This document shows positions 62,332 through 64,000 of a stretch of DNA of 64,000 bases, one piece after another. Every line of letters begins with the position of its first letter. The stretch's first letter is position 1. Source of the DNA: Planctomycetaceae bacterium (lineage in GTDB: Bacteria; Planctomycetota; Planctomycetia; Pirellulales; Pirellulaceae); the NCBI GenBank assembly GCA_012729315.1, contig JAAYDI010000032.1, forward strand, positions 1 to 64,000, in the 5' to 3' direction. The position numbers were made by a program, and so were the translations under genes. Under the pieces are notes generated by a model. The model was not told the origin of the DNA and made no database searches. It worked only from the letters and a program-made list of their open reading frames with translations.

Positions 62332-64000
62332 ATGAGAACGATAGTCCTGCTCGTGTTCGGCAGCGTGGCGGCCGTCAGCATACTGGGTCCAGCCCCGGAG
62401 CAACCACAGACACCGGAGTGGAAAAAAGTGAACGACGCGATCGGCAAACAGCTGCCCCAAACCGCTATCCAGGAACTCGAGCCGCTCATCAAGTCTGCCC
62501 TGGAGGCCAGGAACTATGCCGAGGCGGCCAAGGCGATCGCTCTGAAAATCTCCCTGGAAGGAACCATTCAGGGTTCGAAGCCGGAGGAGCGCATCACGCG
62601 TCTGGAGGCCGTGTTGCCGGACCTGCCGGACGGCATACAGCCTCTGATGGAGGCTGTCCTCGGCCACTGGTACTGGGACTTCTTCCAGCAGAATCGCTGG
62701 CGGTTCATGCAGCGCACGGCTACGAGCCAACCACCGGGCGAGGACATCAATTCGTGGGATCTGACACGGATCCTGGCCGAGATCGACGAGCACTTCACGG
62801 CCGCCCTGCACAGCGAAGCGGCGCTGCAGCAGGTGCCCATCGAGCAGTTCGATGCACTGCTGGTCAAGGGTACAATGCCCGACGCGGCACGTCCCACACT
62901 GTATGACTTCCTGGTCCATGAAGCGCTGACCTTCTACACGGCGGGTGAGCAGGCGGGGGCGATGGTCCAGGACGCCTTTGTGCTCCAGGCCGACAGCCCG
63001 ATCTTCGCTCCGACCGCCGAGTTCCTGGCATGGCAGATCGAGTCTCCCGACACCGACTCGCCCCTGGTCAAAGCGATACACCTGTTTCAGAAGCTGGCGG
63101 CGTTTCATCAGGCCGATGCGGATCCCACGGCGCTGGCCGAAGCCGAGTTCGACCGGTTGGTGTTCGGCTATAACCAGAGTGTCGGGGAAGAGAAGAATGC
63201 GCGGTACAAGGCCGCGCTGCAGCAGTTCGTACAGCGTTGGGACAGCCAGCCCATCTCGGCCCGGGCGCGCGAAGCCTGGGGACAGGTGCTGCACAGCGAA
63301 CGGCAGCTGGTGGAGGCTCGCCAGGTGGCGCTGCCCGGGTGGGAACGCTTCCCGGACACGCCTGGCGGCAACCTCTGCTACAACCTGATCCGCGCCATCG
63401 AGGGGCGGGAATTCCAGGTCTCCACCGAACGCGTCTGGAACAATCCGTGGCCGACGATCCAGGTGCATTATCGCAACCTCACAACAGCGCACTTCCGCGC
63501 CGTGCGCTATGACTGGGAAAAACTGCTGACGCGGGAGAACTACGTGCCCGGCGCCATGCCCCCCCAGCTGCGCGAGGAACTTGTCGCCCGCCAGCCGGAT
63601 CTCGCCTGGTCGCAGGACCTGCCCGCCACCGAGGACTACCTGCCCGTCAACCAGTCATTTCCGGTGCCGGACAAGCTGCCCCCCGGTTTCTACCTGTTGC
63701 TGGCCAGCCCGCACGAAGATTTTCGGGCGGAAGACAACGTCGTCCTGGCCTGCGAGTTCTGGGTCAGCCCGCTGGCCATCGTGGTCCGCACGGGCGGACG
63801 CGCGGCCCCGGCCGAAGGCTTCGTCCTGGATGCCGATACCGGCGAACCATTGGCGGGAGCACAGGTGCGTGTGTGGACACTCAAGCGCCAGACGCGGCGC
63901 TACCGCTGGACAGAAGGGCAGGGCACCCGCACTGACCAGAATGGACTGTTCCGGATCCCGGACACCGCGAACGAACCGTATACGGTGCTGGTGCAGCACG
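62332..64000 (+). CDS. alpha-2-macroglobulin-like secreted protein (3' partial)
   Basis: ATG 62332, with GGAGG ten bases upstream, opens a frame that runs to the window end without a stop (556 codons seen). A signal peptide (RTIVLLVFGSVAAVSILG) is followed by a ~300-residue helical region and then beta-rich domains. YNLIRAIEGREFQVSTERVW, then PTIQVHYRNLTTAHFRAVRY, and later GFVLDADTGEPLAGAQVRVW resemble the MG1/MG2 domains and carboxypeptidase-like insert of bacterial macroglobulins. Such proteins trap proteases in the cell envelope. The diagnostic thioester region, if present, lies beyond the window. Confidence 0.7.
   Translation, partial: MRTIVLLVFGSVAAVSILGPAPEQPQTPEWKKVNDAIGKQLPQTAIQELEPLIKSALEARNYAEAAKAIALKISLEGTIQGSKPEERITRLEAVLPDLPDGIQPLMEAVLGHWYWDFFQQNRWRFMQRTATSQPPGEDINSWDLTRILAEIDEHFTAALHSEAALQQVPIEQFDALLVKGTMPDAARPTLYDFLVHEALTFYTAGEQAGAMVQDAFVLQADSPIFAPTAEFLAWQIESPDTDSPLVKAIHLFQKLAAFHQADADPTALAEAEFDRLVFGYNQSVGEEKNARYKAALQQFVQRWDSQPISARAREAWGQVLHSERQLVEARQVALPGWERFPDTPGGNLCYNLIRAIEGREFQVSTERVWNNPWPTIQVHYRNLTTAHFRAVRYDWEKLLTRENYVPGAMPPQLREELVARQPDLAWSQDLPATEDYLPVNQSFPVPDKLPPGFYLLLASPHEDFRAEDNVVLACEFWVSPLAIVVRTGGRAAPAEGFVLDADTGEPLAGAQVRVWTLKRQTRRYRWTEGQGTRTDQNGLFRIPDTANEPYTVLVQH

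Noticed and set aside
61822-63492. Long upstream extension of the Gfo/Idh frame (open to 63492)
   Set aside because: ATG 61821 has AAGGAG and a Tat signal directly after it; the extension runs antisense to the macroglobulin-like gene.

Overview
GC-rich bacterial DNA that looks like a Planctomycetota chromosome. The lineage call is inference from gene content: secreted glycosyl-hydrolase-like proteins, a multi-haem protein of the HzsA-related type, PQQ-propeller, LamG and DUF4214-type proteins, Tat-exported Gfo/Idh oxidoreductases, long TPR-glycosyltransferase fusions and an alpha-2-macroglobulin-like protein. No rRNA is present to confirm it.

Left part (1-9.6 kb): the end of a HEAT-repeat protein with a collagen-like tract, then two large TPR-glycosyltransferase genes and a minus-strand sugar-nucleotide epimerase/reductase. 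A 1,906-bp IS1182-like element (1571-3476, near-perfect 19-bp terminal inverted repeats, 4-bp CAAG target duplication) has split the first TPR gene. Removing the element and one CAAG rejoins the two pieces in frame.

Middle part (about 10-28.5 kb): a gene-poor stretch (10.3-11.6 kb), then a long co-directional block (11.65-26.4 kb) that reads as one mobilisable/integrative element. Its order is two tandem E2-like (UBC-type) proteins, a JAB-E1 fusion, an Hsp100/ClpB-like unfoldase split into separate D1 and D2 genes, a small ribbon-helix-helix protein, a MobF (TrwC-like) relaxase-helicase, a VirD4/TraD-type coupling protein, a membrane protein, an adenosylcobalamin-dependent ribonucleotide reductase, a RepB-type primase and an excisionase-like HTH protein. 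A tyrosine integrase (minus strand) lies next to a tRNA-Arg(CCG) gene whose 3' end faces the element. No type IV secretion genes are visible, so the element is probably mobilised by a helper. A ubiquitin-like conjugation/deconjugation set linked to a split unfoldase and transfer genes is the most unusual system in the window. No ubiquitin-like modifier was found.

Beyond the tRNA (28.5-33 kb): a TOTE-type primase-helicase-DUF559 nuclease protein, a relic of a second copy of its primase domain, and a decayed secreted barrel protein.

Right part (33-64 kb): carbohydrate and redox metabolism. A plus-strand run (36.1-43.6 kb) holds a URO-D/thioredoxin fusion, a CobW-type GTPase, a sugar isomerase-like protein, an SMP-30-like protein, a zinc-type dehydrogenase and an FGGY kinase. 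Minus-strand runs (43.5-61.8 kb) encode a multi-haem HzsA-related protein, a membrane acyltransferase, a TlpA-like protein, a DUF4214 protein, several secreted hydrolase-like proteins, a PQQ propeller and a Gfo/Idh oxidoreductase. The window ends inside an alpha-2-macroglobulin-like gene.
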